45,483 bases of DNA from Cudoniella acicularis (GCA_013054445.1 JAAMPI010000284.1:1-45483), one strand, 5' to 3'; shown: positions 1 through 11,977, numbered from the stretch's first letter. Notes: generated by a model not told the origin, from the sequence alone. A program made the numbers and translations.

Positions 1-310
1 CGTATCATGAAATTACACAAGATATTTCCACAAAGATACGATATGCTACTATGAGATATTTTCAGAAGGAAAGGAATAGACACCGAATAGCTGTCTTGCT
101 ACGATGTCTAAACCAAGGACTTTATATGCACAACGACGTGTGATGACCTCTAGATCATGTAACTCAAAGCTACACCTCGACGAATTTTGATTTAATGCAA
201 TATTTACTGATTCATTGTTACCCGGCACTGTCAAATACTGACCTGAAACAGCTCTCCTAAATGCTGTCTTCTCAATTTAGGGAAGGGAAATTTCACTGTC
301 AAAAATTTGA
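1..310. other. No supported gene upstream of the first pseudogene
   Basis: I see no gene here. The frame of the following pseudogene is closed by a TGA at 308-310, so its missing N-terminal part either lies across an unseen intron or has been lost. TGTCAA/TTGACAG-type strings occur at about 229, 297 and 342. They resemble the TGACAGC motif that recurs at 42-45 kb, but three loose matches are weak evidence. Confidence 0.4.
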
Positions 311-1216
311 TGGGCCTGTTTCTCATTAAAGTGCCCCGAAATTGACAGGCAGGAATTGATTTCCATCCAAGCCGATCACTGGTTTTTTTACTACTGGTAC
401 TGGGACATTGTCAGTCTAAACGTGTTTGGGAATTTTGTGAGTGATTGGATTACAGAACAAAATGTCAAAGATTGGGCTTTCATTATTCCATTCGTACTGC
501 AGTCATTGATGGATTCTATTGAGGCAAGAGCGATCTTCGAAATCTCGATTCGAAAAATGATAAATCTTGTGCTAGATATCCCCTGAGTCTCGCTGACAAT
601 GGCATGGGGCGGCGACGAAAGCATGGTCACCTTACTCACGTTAATTATGCCCAGAGCAGGATGTCCCATCAATTCAGAGATCATCGGCAACGCATGGCTT
701 GATATTCTCTACAGAGCCGGCGTCAACATTGTGGGATACCGGGAAGCTGAAATTGGTTTTCATGACGAATACTTCGACAGGATCCCGTCCGAGTCATCAA
801 ATATCGCCAGGTTCAAATTGCACGAGGAAGACGTGCCTCCTGAAGCGCTGGTGACTTTGACCATCGACATTAAAAGGCGAGCGGTGTGGTGGGATTGGTA
901 TCACGAGCCAGACGGCCTAGCATGGGATGCCTTGAATAAGTTCGAGTATTTCGGGCCTTCAACTCTACCCTTTGCTTATGATGTTTGGTACATGTATAAT
1001 GATGGAGATGAATGGCCGTACAGATATTCGGCGTGGCCCTGGTATGTCCATGAACACCGTCCACTACCGTAGCCTCCTCATCCCACGAAAATGGGACCAT
1101 TTCAATTGGCCCAACAGCGATCAGAAAGGCGCTGGTATCAGAAAAAGTCAAAGTGGGAAAAAGCAATGGGGACTAAGGATAAACCCCTAAAAATGCCCGG
1201 AGCCTGGGTGAACTGA
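311..1216 (+). pseudogene. C-terminal part of an uncharacterised fungal protein family, two in-frame stops
   Basis: One reading frame runs from 311 to a TGA at 1214-1216 and is broken only by TGA at 584-586 and TAG at 1070-1072. The reading continues sensibly past both stops, with no frame change. Trp-rich stretches (WFFYYWYWD, VKDWAFIIPFVLQSLMDS, GNAWLDILYRAGVNI) are followed by a basic segment (SERRWYQKKSKWEKAMG) and a PMPGAWV-like end (KMPGAWVN). I recognise that ending, and the 'WLDIL.RAGV' segment, from lineage-expanded hypothetical proteins of plant-associated ascomycetes with no known function; this is recollection, not a search. The 5' end is missing in this frame. The first stop could in principle lie in an unrecognised intron. 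A GT-AG pair around the second stop would give an intron of only about 31 nt, too short. Most likely a pseudogene of a multicopy family. Confidence 0.55.
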
Positions 1217-2594
1217 GACCGAGCCAAAAATGCGTTCTTTCATAATTTTTAGGGGACAATTGGTGGTCATGAAATGGATCTCGGCTTTGATGTGTTGTGG
1301 AAGAATTGACAAACACAAATTTTGACGCTTACGCTAGGTTCCTAGGCCAAAGAGATACACTGAAAGAGGGGATAACTATTACGACTTGCGAAGATCGTCA
1401 TATGTCAATAGAAAGGGATTCCGGGAAGAAGGCCGAAGAAGGCTGAAGGAGGAAAGTATTCTGGCTTGTTTGATACCGGGAATTGCAGCCGGTTCGGAGA
1501 GGATTTGATAGATTCAGTGCCTTGGTAGCGACGGTGGAACATCTGCCAAAGCGCTAAAGGAACATAGAAACGACAAAGTCCTTGGGTTGGAAAGAGGACT
1601 GCATTCTTTCAGCTCTGTGGTTGCCAAGTAAAGGTTTTGCTCGAAGCTCGCTGCGCTGTTGGTAGGAAGTTTTTGCATCGCCACTATGGATACTGGAGCC
1701 ATCTATCAACGTTTGCTGAAGAGCAGCCTGGAAATTGGAACAGGACGCTCTACCAAACATCCTCAAGCAATTTTTGTTTTGCCGACTCACAAAAGGAGAG
1801 AAAAAGAAATCTCAAGCCCAATGGAAGAGCAAACACGCTTGGGTGGCGTCCTGGCATGAGCTTGCAACAGCTTCCCCTAAAGGTTGCGGACCACAAATAA
1901 GGGTCCTCTACGACCAATCAAGAAGTGCCGCTCTAGGCCGCCGTCACCGTTGCCGCTGTCGCTACTGCTTGTTGACAATTTTACCTTTTTGGCTAGCGCG
2001 GGACTTCAGAATTGAGGTCCAAATAGCTTTGTCCCTTCTTCAACTCCACCCACCTTCTTCCCCACAACATCTTTCGCATTACTTTCGCACAACCACTTTA
2101 TCAGGCTTCGAGATGTCGCCGGCGGCATCTCTGAGCTGAGAAAACAATTGGTAAGTCTTTTTCCCATGCTGTTACCCAATTCCAGATGTGGCGCGAGTTG
2201 GGTCAGTTGGCACGCCGCGCAGAAGTTGACCCTCACCTTTGGGATCACGCTAATTTTTTCTAAGTTCAACAGTCCACCAGAAGCATTGTCCCACTGTGGC
2301 GCACTGGTAGAAGCCTGGCTACTATTGTCACTTCTATTACCTTCTTCCTCAACGAAGGAACGGACGAGAGCAAAAGCTTTTGTCACATCTTCTTGCTAAA
2401 ATCCATCCATCAATCTTGTTCCAGTCGTTCGTTCGGCGTCGATATTCACTTTTCCATCGGCCCTATTCTACGTCAACTTTACCTCTAGGCAGTGAGTTAA
2501 TCCTCGTTCTTATCGCACGTCCTCTACGAAACCTCCAGAGGACAACAAAGCCGATTGCCAAATTCTTGCTTCATACTGACCATGACCTATAGCA
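1217..2594. promoter_or_regulatory. Upstream region and probable 5' UTR of the RNA helicase gene
   Basis: No open frame here looks like a protein. The last 500 bases are pyrimidine-rich on the plus strand (many CTTC/TTCC runs around 2000-2480), as is common in ascomycete promoters and leaders. The start codon at 2595 has the favourable context AGCAATGG. I could not place a TATA element or transcription start. Confidence 0.4.
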
Positions 2595-5500
2595 ATGGCT
2601 TCCGGATCCTCAACCAATGATATCCTCCGGGAACATATCCAAAAGCCTTGGAAGCTTGTCGAATATCCCGAGGCATGGCAAAACCTCCCTGAAACCCCGA
2701 AAAAGTCCGAGATATGCCCACGTGAGGACGAACCCCAAGTCAGATCCAGCTCACCCGAACAATGGGATGAATACCAAAAGGACCCCATCTACAGCTCAAG
2801 ATTACCTCATAATATCATCCAAGGTCCCTGGCCATCAGCCTCCGAGTATATTGGCTCACACTACCAGATTCTCCGTGAAGATGCGATTGCTCCCCTTCGT
2901 GGCGCAGTCACAGAGTTTAGGCGCCGACCACAAATGATGGAGAGTAGAGACTTCTACATTTACACACATGTAAGTCCTATTTGCATTGGTAACTTGTCGT
3001 TGGTGGCTCCACAAAACGAGAGACATCCTCATCAATTGCCCTTCTTCTTTTACCCCGATGGGAGAGTGCTCCGCAGGAGCAGAGACCCCTTGTTCCGATT
3101 GAATCCTTTCACCGCCTTTGGCCGGAGAACTACCCTCACCTCCTTGGTCCCCTTTACCCCCTTTGGTCGAAGAGTTCTTCACAGGAGCAGAGACGCTCTT
3201 CCAATCGATCACTTTCCTTAGTTGCCAATCGACTGGAATGCGATTGTCCAGTTGTGAATGCCTCTCCTATTGTGGATATCTGTGCTGGCGACTTTGAGCT
3301 GACATGACATCGCTAGGTCAATTTCCGAGGCGTCCAATTATCTCCCATTGGCCCCGCCTTCCGTGTCGAATTCTCTCATGAGCGAGCTGGAAAGCGAATT
3401 AGATGGGAGCAATCTAGTCGCTTGATCCAAGGAAATATTGTTGCACTATCACCTCAAAGCGACTGCTTCCAGACGCAATGCAAGATTGCTATCATTGCTG
3501 CTCGCCCAATCCTTGGTGGCTTGGACCAGAATCCCCCACAGGTCGATCTTTTCTGGGGTGACATTAAGGATGTCGCCTTCGATCCTGCTGAAGGTAAGTA
3601 ACAAAGCCCGCCATAAAATTTAGCCGCAATGCTCATCCATAAGTAGAATATGTAATGATTGAGGCACGTTCGAGTTACTTTGAAGCATCTCGCCATATGT
3701 TAGACGCCATGCAGAAACTGATGACCGAGAAGTGAGTAGATGGCCAACTCGTTGTTGTGAGGTATATGATTAACCTTGACAGGTTCTCGCTGGCAAATCA
3801 TCTTGTCGATCTCGACAGCCATATCAAAGCCCCCGAGTATGTAGAGGATCATCCAATTATGGACCTCTCTTCCCTGGTTCCTGAAGAACCGGCAACCAAA
3901 CCCACTAAAGACGGCACAACTCTTAAAGAGTCTCTATTCAACGTTGACCTTCTTCGCGACTTTCCAAATATCCCGGAGTCAGGCATGGACGCTTCGCAAA
4001 TAGCAGCGCTAAAGAGCATGCTCACCAAGAAGATTGCCATTGTTCAGGGGCCCCCTGGAACCGGCAAGACTTTTGTCTCCGTTGCCGCTTTGAAAGTCAT
4101 GCTCGCGAACATGCAGCCAAATGATCCTCCGATCGTCGTCTCAGCTCAGACAAATCACGCATTGGATCAGCTGCTCAATCATGTGCTGGCCTTCGAACCT
4201 AACATTTTACGCCTCGGTGGAAGATCCAGCAAAGAGAACAAAGAAATCCTGAAGCGTACCCTGTACGAACTCAGAAAGGACACACAGGGCGTTCCGAGTC
4301 AATGGCATAGCATAAAGCAGGCAAAAGCTATGGTTGAAAACTGTATCGAAAAGGTCAAACTGACACTGACTCCTCTTACCAACCATGATCTGCTTGATCT
4401 TAGCACACTGCTTCGCCAAGGCATCATAACTCAAGCTCAACACGATTCACTCGAAGGAGATGATTGGGAAGGAGAAGAGCCAGGACTGGGCCTCGCCGGA
4501 TGTAAGTGTTCTAAGTGTCTCACAGACTGTGGGACTCTCAACTGTGCCCCGACCCCCTCCTTCACCGTGGACGGCATAAGATTTGCAGGATGGACCTGAG
4601 TAGCTCACAAAACAAGGAACACTCATGTTGACTTCTTCTTGCAGGGCTTCCCGCAGATCAACTTTCATTACTTCCACGTACTCCCCCTGTCAATACCGAC
4701 CTTGAAATGGAAGAGGGCGATATTGAGCAAGAACAGCTGCAAGAACTTGAGGCGGAAGCCGGTGCCCTTACACAAGAAGCCAGGGACAGCGATCGAGAGG
4801 CCCTCAAAGGAACGTGGCTCGGTTTCTCTCGCACAGTGACTGGCAGAGATACAGGTATCGAGGACAGAGAAGTCAAGAAGCTCCTTACATCGCACTCCAG
4901 CCTGCATAATATCCCACTTGCTAAACGCGGAAACGTCTATAGATACTTCGTTCACAAGCTAAACAGCAAGATGCGCAGAGAGTTGAAAACTAACTTCGCC
5001 GAGTATAAGACTGCCGTCGAGAACGCTCGCCTAGCAAGAGTAAGGAGACTTCCTAATTGCTTTTTCTGATGCTGACATCCCGCAGTGGAGCGCCAATGTG
5101 AGCTTCGTAAAGCATATTGGTATCAAGTTGATCGGTTGTACCACAACTGGACTTTCGAAATACCGCGGAATTTTGGCGGCATTAGAGCCGAGGACAATTC
5201 TGATTGAAGAAGCAGCAGAAACTCTAGAAGGAACCATCATTGCAGGAATGCTCGACAGTCTTCAGCACTTGATCTTGGTTGGTGACCATCAACAACTCCA
5301 AGCCGGATGCAACGTTGGTGCATTGGAAGTTGAGCCGTACTATATGGGAGTCTCTATGTTCGAGCGCCTCGTCAATAATTCCATTGGATATATCATGCTA
5401 GACAGGCAACGACGAATGATTCCTGATATTCGAAAGCTTTTGTGCATCGAGCCTGCGCCATTCTACAAGAATTTGAGGGATCACCCCTCAGTGCTGGACC

Positions 5501-6994
5501 GAGTCGATAACCGCCCACCGGTTCCTGGAATGGGAGGCTGTGACACGTATTTCTTCCATCACAACTGGCCAGAAGCGAGAAATGCTGATTCGAGCAAATA
5601 CAACCTCGATGAAGCCCATATGATTGCCGGCATGTTCAGCCACATGGTACTCAATGGCGTGGAGCCGTCAAAAATCACGGTCTTGACAGTAAGTGGTGGT
5701 CATTTTGTATCTGCAAGACATTACTAACCAATTTTAGTTCTACAATGGCCAGCGAAAGGCTATTCTAAAAGAGCTGAAGAACTACCACACTCTACGTCAC
5801 ATTACATATTTCAATTGCTTTACTGTCGATAGCTACCAGGGCGAGGAAAACGATATCATTCTGTTATCTCTCGTACGAAGCAACTTTTACTTGGGCATCG
5901 GCTTTCTGGACAATAAGAATCGCTTAGTTGTCGCTTTGTCAAGAGCTCGGCGTGGACTCTACATGTTCGGAAATGCCTTGACTTTATGTGCCGCCGAGAG
6001 CACCGAAGATGTTGTGGGCCGAGATCCTCTTTGGAATCCTCTGGTTGGCCATCTGAGGAAGCAAGGACGTTTCGACCTGGATGGTGGTTTGCCAATTACA
6101 TGCTCTCGGCATAATAAGACCGTGATGGTCTACGAACCCGACGATTGGGTTGTCCTTGCCGGTGGCTGCAATGAAAAATGCCGCGGAACTCTGGACTGTG
6201 GCCATCCGTGTCCGTATACGTGCCATCCATTCGAGCATTCTCAAGTGGCCTGTCGTGAACCCTGTCCACGGTTCTTGCCATGCGGACACGGGTGCAGCAA
6301 TGAGTGTGGAGTTGACTGTGTATGCCTTCAGTGTGATTCGGACATTGTCGACGACATTTCGGCGCTCAATCTGGATCCCGAACCCGGCAACGACTGGGAC
6401 TCTGATTCTAATCATAGTCCTGGAAAGGGGACCTCGAGATTTCGCCAACAAAGTTCGCGTTATTCAGATGTTCGTCAAACTACCTTTGCCAACACCCTTT
6501 GCAACCTTGACAGCAGGAGCAACTCGTCGGCTGCTTCTGCATTGAGGTCAAGCTCGCCAAAACCTACCCTCAGCGGATTTCCGGCCTTGCCACCCTCGGG
6601 AGTTGGACAAAATAGCTTTGTTGCAGCTCCGCGCTTCACACCGCAGGCTTGGCAGGAATGGAATGCCCAAAAGGCTGACGCCAAGTTTGCTGCAAAAATT
6701 ACGCATGAGAAGGGGAAGAAATCAAACCTTGATCCATCGAATATGATATTCAATGAGACGTATCAACAGACGGCAGTCAACGAGGGTGGCCGCCGAGTAA
6801 AGACTAGCAGAGCACCTATCCGTCGGAAGGTTCGCCAAGAGAATGACAACAGTTCGCAGAGTGTTGTCTCGCAAGACAATGGAAGCTACCCGCAGAGTGT
6901 CTCACAAGAGGAAGTTACGTCTGCACCCATTAGTAACAAGTCTTATGGTCTTAGTGCTGAAGACCTGGATCAATTTGAGGCAATGTTCAAGTAG
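2595..6994 (+). CDS. ZNFX1-like superfamily 1 RNA helicase (Hrr1/SAD-3 type), seven exons
   Basis: Exons 2595-2969, 3317-3593, 3647-3731, 3783-4501, 4645-5039, 5086-5688 and 5738-6994 join in phase to give about 1236 residues; every intron is GT-AG. The N-terminal region carries the family pattern '[14 protein letters not shown]' and '[19 protein letters not shown]'. The helicase core has Walker A GPPGTGKT (about 4050-4073), motif [10 protein letters not shown], motif III GDHQQLQ, a Q/R-rich DRQRRM, motif [11 protein letters not shown] and motif [12 protein letters not shown] Cys/His-rich segment follows ([22 protein letters not shown]), matching NFX1-type zinc fingers, and then a disordered Ser/Gln-rich tail. 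Relatives include animal ZNFX1, S. pombe Hrr1 and Neurospora SAD-3, which act with Argonaute and RNA-dependent RNA polymerase in small-RNA silencing, so a role in RNA silencing is inferred. All motifs are intact and no stop interrupts the model. Intron 1, at 347 nt, is much longer than the others. Confidence 0.9.
3057..3212 (+). repeat. Imperfect internal duplication inside helicase intron 1
   Basis: Two diverged copies of a short block sit in tandem within the first intron. AGGAGCAGAGACCCCTTGTT (about 3075) is echoed by AGGAGCAGAGACGCTCTTCC (3183), and CCTTTCACCGCCTTTGGCCG (about 3106) by a CCTTTACCCCCTTTGGTCGA-like stretch (about 3151). The whole block also stays open in the frame of exon 1. 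It may be intron-internal repeat growth or a retained or alternative coding segment. Confidence 0.5.
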
Positions 6995-7704
6995 AACTAG
7001 GCGTGGGCCGACGACGGAATTGGAAGGATTCTCATGTACACTAGTCACTCACGATACCATGACCTTGCTCTTGTGCCATAGCTAGCTAGCAAATGGAAAG
7101 AAACCACCACAAATAAGATTCAGTTCATCTTTCTAGTTCTCGATTCTTTTATGAATAAGTAATCTTTAGTGCTGTAGAGATTTTTAATGCTCTCGTTTTT
7201 TCTTGTTATCTCTTAGTCTTCTATTTATACTGAGAACGAGTTCATGCTTGATAAAGAGTAAACATCACTGCTTCTATAGATGCGTCTTGACAAACTGCGA
7301 TGTATCAAAAGAGCTTTCTACCACTAGCAAGGACCATAAGGCAAACTTGTAGGCGAGGCTCGTCAACACTTTCGCGAGCAATCATTGCTTTTCTGCGGCC
7401 TTGACACCCTTTTTATTACTTCTCCGCGCCGAAATGCAAACACCTAAGAATAAGATGCCGTGGTTGGTTCCACCGTCAAATATCTACAGTGTAGGGATTC
7501 CCAAAGTTCCAACATGCCGGATGCAAGGAGGGGTGGGTCCCGGTTCCGGTTGAAGTCATGAATTAGCCTGGTAATGCAACCCTACCCTGCGATGCGATTC
7601 TGTTGGATTATGTTATATGTAGGTACATGGTTAAGCCCTCAACTGCACCTCTCCTCACTTCTCGTTTGTTTTCTTACGGAAACGGTGGTTTTCTGCAATT
7701 GAAG
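6995..7704. other. Helicase 3' region and upstream region of the GMC gene
   Basis: No gene is supported here. The stretch after 6995 is T-rich (7140-7260), as expected for a 3' UTR. The 7560-7704 part is open upstream of the GMC start with an in-frame ATG at 7627. I prefer ATG 7705 because it places a signal peptide at the N-terminus. Confidence 0.4.
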
Positions 7705-10110
7705 ATGGAGTATAACATTTTTAGATTGGCTGTGAAGCTGGTTTTGTTTTTATTTGTTACTTGTTGTTTTTCTGAGCCAGTTCAGAAAATAGCGCAGATT
7801 AAGCATGATCTGGAGGAGCTTGAGAGTTCTTATGATTATATTGTTGTTGGTGGTGGGACGTCGGGATTGACGGTTGCGGATCGATTATCTGAGGATGGGA
7901 CGAGTATGCCCCTTTCTCCCTATGTCACCAATCCCCCCCGAACCTTTTCAGACCAATTAGCCAACACACTGCACAAAAATATAGAAACTGTCCTAGTAAT
8001 CGAATACGGCTCCCTCGACACCTCCCCAGACATCCTGATGCCCTCACCAGCAATCAATGACCGCAATATGTCTCGCTTCTACGACTATTACACAGTCCCG
8101 CAGCCAGGATTGAATAATCAGCCAACGACTGCGTACGCGGCAGCGATTGTGGGCGGTGGCTCGGCAGTTGATCATATGATGTTTGATCGCGGGGCCAGGG
8201 ATGATTATGATAATTGGGAGAAATTGGGGAATGAGGGGTGGGGATGGGATGGAATGCTACCGTATTTTCGGAAGGTGATATTTGCTGTCCTTTTTTTGAG
8301 ATTGTGGTTGTTTGGTTTTGTGTTATTATTTTTTTTGGAGGAAAAATGGGGAAAGAAGGGGGGAGGGGGAGGGCAATTGAAAGTGACTAATTGGTATTTT
8401 TGCGAATAGAGTGTGAATTTCACGCCGCCGAGTAAGGAACAGCAGGACAAATTTGGGTATACATATGACGAGGCTGCTGCATACGGAGGAAACGGGCCAA
8501 TTCACTCCAGCTATCCTCCTTTTCAATGGCCTCAGCAAAGTAAATAGCCCCCCTCCCCCCTTTCAATCTTTCACACCCCATCAAAAAGCATCTATACTAA
8601 AACCAACCGAAAAAAACAGAAACCCAATGGAACGCCTGGCTCGACCTGGGCATCCCCCCAACAAAAGAAGGCGCATCCGGCCACGCCACCGGTCTCTTCT
8701 GGATCCCGAGCGCCTTAAACCCCACCACAGAAACACGTTCCTACTCCGTAACAGGCCATTACTTCCCTGCTTCCCTTCGCAAAAACTACCATTTACTTCC
8801 TGGGTATCAGGTTCGTGAGATTGTTTTTATGGGGGCTTGAGGGGTGTTGGGGTGAAGATTCAGGCTAGGAATAGTAGCGGGATTAATAGTGGGGATGGGA
8901 TGGTTGCGACGGTGGGTGCGAAACAGGAAATTGTACTTGCGGCGGGCAGTTTTGGGAGTCCGGTGCTATTGCAGAGGAGTGGGGTAGGTCCGAAGGGGCT
9001 GCTTGAGAAGGCGGGCATTGAGGTTAAGGTTGATTTACCGGGGGTGGGGAGGAATTTGCAGGATCATGCTGCGAGTCTTTTGTTGTATAATTGTGAGTGG
9101 TGAACTGAATGGATTTTAGAGTATTTTGGAGCATGTTATTTTGAGCTGATTGATGGAGTAGATACGACGAATCCGGTGCCGAATACGCAGACGGCGGCGA
9201 GTAATGCTACGTTTGCTGCTGAGGTGAAAGCTCTGTACGAGCAAAACCGCACCGGTGAGTTGAGAATCTCTAACACTGTGACGCCTTTTCACTAACCTAA
9301 GATATTCCCCTCTAGGCCCACTAACCGTCGGCTACGGCAACAGCGTCGTCTTCCTCCCCCTCCAAACAATCGACCCCACCTACCTCCAACTAATAACCAA
9401 CCTCACGCTCCAAAACTCCTCCGCCTACCTCCCAACCGAGTACGAGAGCACCCTCTTCGCCGGCTACTCAGCCCAAAAATCCCTCCTCCTCGCCTCCTAC
9501 GCCTCCAACTCCTCTGCTATGCTAGAAGTATTCTTCAACGGTGACCCCACCACTACACTCGTACTACAAAAACCCCTTTCCCGAGGAACAGTATCAATAA
9601 ACACCACCTCCCCGTTCACCTCCCCACCAATAATCGACCCGAAAGTCTTTCTCAACCCGCTCGATATGCAGATCATGATTTCTATGCTTAAATTCGGAAG
9701 GAAGTGGTTTCAGGCTCCTAGTCAAGCTTCTTTAACACCGGTTGAGGTTACTGCCGGGGAGTGGGGTGATCAGCGATGAGGGGATTGAGGGCGCCATTAG
9801 GCAGTTTAGTACCCCGAGTATTGGGCACGCGTTGGGCACTTGTGCGATGATGAGGAGGGAGTTGGGGGGTGTGGTTGGGAATAGTTTGTTGGTGTATGGG
9901 GTGAAGGGGGTTAGTGTTGTGGATGCGAGTGTTATGCCGATGGCACCCGGGACGCATTTGCTGGCTACGGCTTATGCGGTTGCTGAGAAGGTATGTTTTA
10001 GTTGATTTCATTTGATTTGGAAATTGGAGTTGAGAGAGATGTTTGGGAAGAGGGAATAAGCTAATTGGGGGTAATAGGCTGCCGATATCATTAAAAGTCG
10101 TGCAAATTAA
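7705..10110 (+). pseudogene. Secreted GMC-family FAD oxidoreductase, two frameshifts
   Basis: Glucose-methanol-choline oxidoreductases are FAD enzymes that oxidise alcohols, sugars or aryl alcohols and yield H2O2, usually outside the cell. ATG 7705 gives a signal peptide (FRLAVKLVLFLFVTCCF), then the dinucleotide fold (YIVVGGGTSG, VLVIEYG). Later come MMFDRGARDDYDNW, a PROSITE-like GAKQEIVLAAGSFGSP..LQRSGVGP and the active-site region [12 protein letters not shown] followed by [15 protein letters not shown]. Segments are 7705-7903, 7985-8274, 8410-8539, 8620-9092, 9162-9254, 9316-9990 and 10078-10110. Clean GT-AG introns separate them, but the frame shifts inside two exons: near a G5 run at 8831-8835, just before a TGA at 8838, and near G4 runs at 9755-9766, before a TGA at 9777. 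The usual GG.S..N motif reads GGGSAVDHM, with Asp in place of the Asn. Without the shifts the protein would be about 590 residues, normal for the family. Confidence 0.85.
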
Positions 10111-11112
10111 GCGAGCTGGAATTTAGGGGGGAGACTTGGGCGGTGCGGGGTAAAAAGAAAAGTGGAGCTGAAATCTTCCGGGTTCGAATCTGCGGTGTTA
10201 CAAAAGTGTCATATTTTTGTACATATTTTTCACGAAAAGGAATCTAATTCAAAAAGATAAGGGGAACGTAAAGGACTTCCGGGGCTATATCTCCGAAGTA
10301 GAAAATTTTCTCTTTGTCGTCGCTTAGTGATCTACGCCCCACATTCATCTACCGACAACACTTCAAAATAATAGACTCTACACAACTTCACAGAATTCTA
10401 AAAATTCAAAAAGTATAACTTAACCTGTCCTCTTATACGTTCAAGTTACTTACATATTTTTTGGACCTTATTATTATCGAAAAGATTTCAAGTATTCTAC
10501 TTGATTCGGCGGGTCAACACCATCACCAACGTTGCACACATCTATCTAGTCCAAACAACGGCCCCAAACTATCATTCATCGAGAAACAAACTAAAGTTTA
10601 AATAGAAATCGCAATTTCGCATTAAGCCAGTGAAAAAAAAATTATTTCATCTAATTAATATCTTACACTGCTGTCCATACCCGGTTTTACATAGCCCCCC
10701 CTCCCCCCTCCTTTGTTCGCCATAGTAGTAACAGCCACCCTACCCTTCCCGCCTCGTTCCATAGTTTTACTACTTTATTTTTTTAATTTATGCCCATTAA
10801 TATCCCTCCAAGTTATTTTTAGACTTACTATTCTATTCCTAATACCATTTCCTCGCCTAATGCCAAGATCTATAGTAATCTCGAAGTTCGTACTGTGCCA
10901 CACGGTGAGACGATTTAGGAAACGGCGAAATACGAGGCGATCGTCGCACAACAATGCTCCTTTTTCGTGCAACCTGTTAGATCCTATCAAGGTATTTATT
11001 CATAGGTTTCGCACCTCCTCTGACGATCAACTTCTCGTCTACCTCCACTTCTCACCACCCACCTACCCAAATCATCTCTTCCAGACCCCCATTAAAAAAA
11101 CAAAAAGTAAAA
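10111..11112. other. AT-rich spacer between GMC and hydrolase genes
   Basis: I see no gene. The centre (10200-10680) is AT-rich and low in coding character. Pyrimidine-rich sequence from about 10690 to 11090 probably forms the hydrolase promoter and leader, ending in an A-rich stretch directly before ATG 11113. A GGTTCGAATC string at 10189 resembles a Pol III B box, but no tRNA folds around it. Confidence 0.4.
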
Positions 11113-11977
11113 ATGGTATTCAACCCAACCCACGCTTTCCTCACTACCGAAAACTGCAAACTCCACTACTGGTACCTAGGCAGCGGCCCCCTCTTCATCT
11201 TCATTCCCGGCGGAGGCGGCCACGGCTCACAATACAACGCTATCATGACCCACCTGTCATCAAGCTATACGTGCTGCACCTTCGACCGACGGGGCATGTC
11301 GTCCAGCGTTCTCCTCCCAAACCAAACTTCAAGTTCCGATTCGCAACCCACCACACTCATCTTCTCACCACCCCAACAGGCCCGCGATATAGCAGCTATA
11401 ATTAACACTCTCTCCCTTACCCTCTTCTCCGATTCCCGTGCACCAAAGGCAACAATCTTCGCCAGCAGTCTTGGCGGCCTCCTCGGCTTCCAACTCGCAA
11501 TCGACCACCCACACCTCATAACCCATCTAATCTGCCATGAAGCGTCATCACCCATGCTCCTCCCTGACTCCTCCGTAAGATTTGAGCGCATTCTCGCTCT
11601 CTACCAAGCATATAAATCCTCTGGCCTGGAAGGAGCATCGAAGTTACATCCGGATCCTTTCCGGGGGGCGTGACGATGCTCCAGCGTCGCCGCCGGTGGA
11701 GAATCTAATGAAATTCTTCGAGAATGAGTTCTTGATTGCGAGTACATATAATCCGGATTGGAGGAAGATTGTCCGGAATGGTGTTAACGTGGTGGTGTTG
11801 GCCGGGGAGAAGAGCGAAGAGGAGGATTCGTGGCTTGCGAAGGGGACGGTAGAGCAGCAGCAGGTTTTGGGTTGTGAGAGGTGGGTTGTACCGGGGCATC
11901 ATGCGGGGTTTGAGGTTGAAGCAGAAAAGTTCGCGCTTGCGCTGAAGGAGGTGATAGAAAGACTGGAAGAAATGTAA
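11113..11977 (+). pseudogene. Alpha/beta-fold hydrolase, single frameshift in a G6 run
   Basis: The N-terminal part (11113 to about 11665) has the hydrolase pattern: an oxyanion-hole loop (IFIPGGGGHG), CTFDRRGMSSS after strand 4, a nucleophile elbow FASSLGGLLG in which the second Ser is the likely nucleophile, and LICHEASSPMLLPD. It then runs into TGA 11671 just after six Gs at 11663-11668. The rest of the fold continues one base on, to the stop at 11975: an acidic-residue strand (VVVLAGEKSEEEDS) and the catalytic His in VVPGHHAGF. Skipping one G restores about 287 residues, normal for this single-exon family of small fungal hydrolases. The substrate cannot be predicted. It is either a recent pseudogene or a homopolymer error. 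It lies about 1 kb downstream of the GMC gene, but nothing shows the two are functionally linked. Confidence 0.75.

Noticed and set aside
1514..2399. Several overlapping frames on both strands upstream of the helicase
   Set aside because: None has a domain or a convincing start and they exclude each other; the region is better explained as promoter and leader.
10180..10205. GGTTCGAATC, a B-box-like string
   Set aside because: The T stem does not pair and there is no A box at the right distance.
10713..11405. 230-codon plus-strand frame before and inside the hydrolase gene
   Set aside because: Starts in the pyrimidine-rich leader and overlaps the hydrolase in another frame; composition is that of a shadow.
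7705..11977. GMC oxidoreductase and hydrolase as a biosynthetic gene cluster
   Set aside because: No backbone enzyme (PKS, NRPS, terpene cyclase), regulator or tailoring set is nearby, and both genes are frameshifted.
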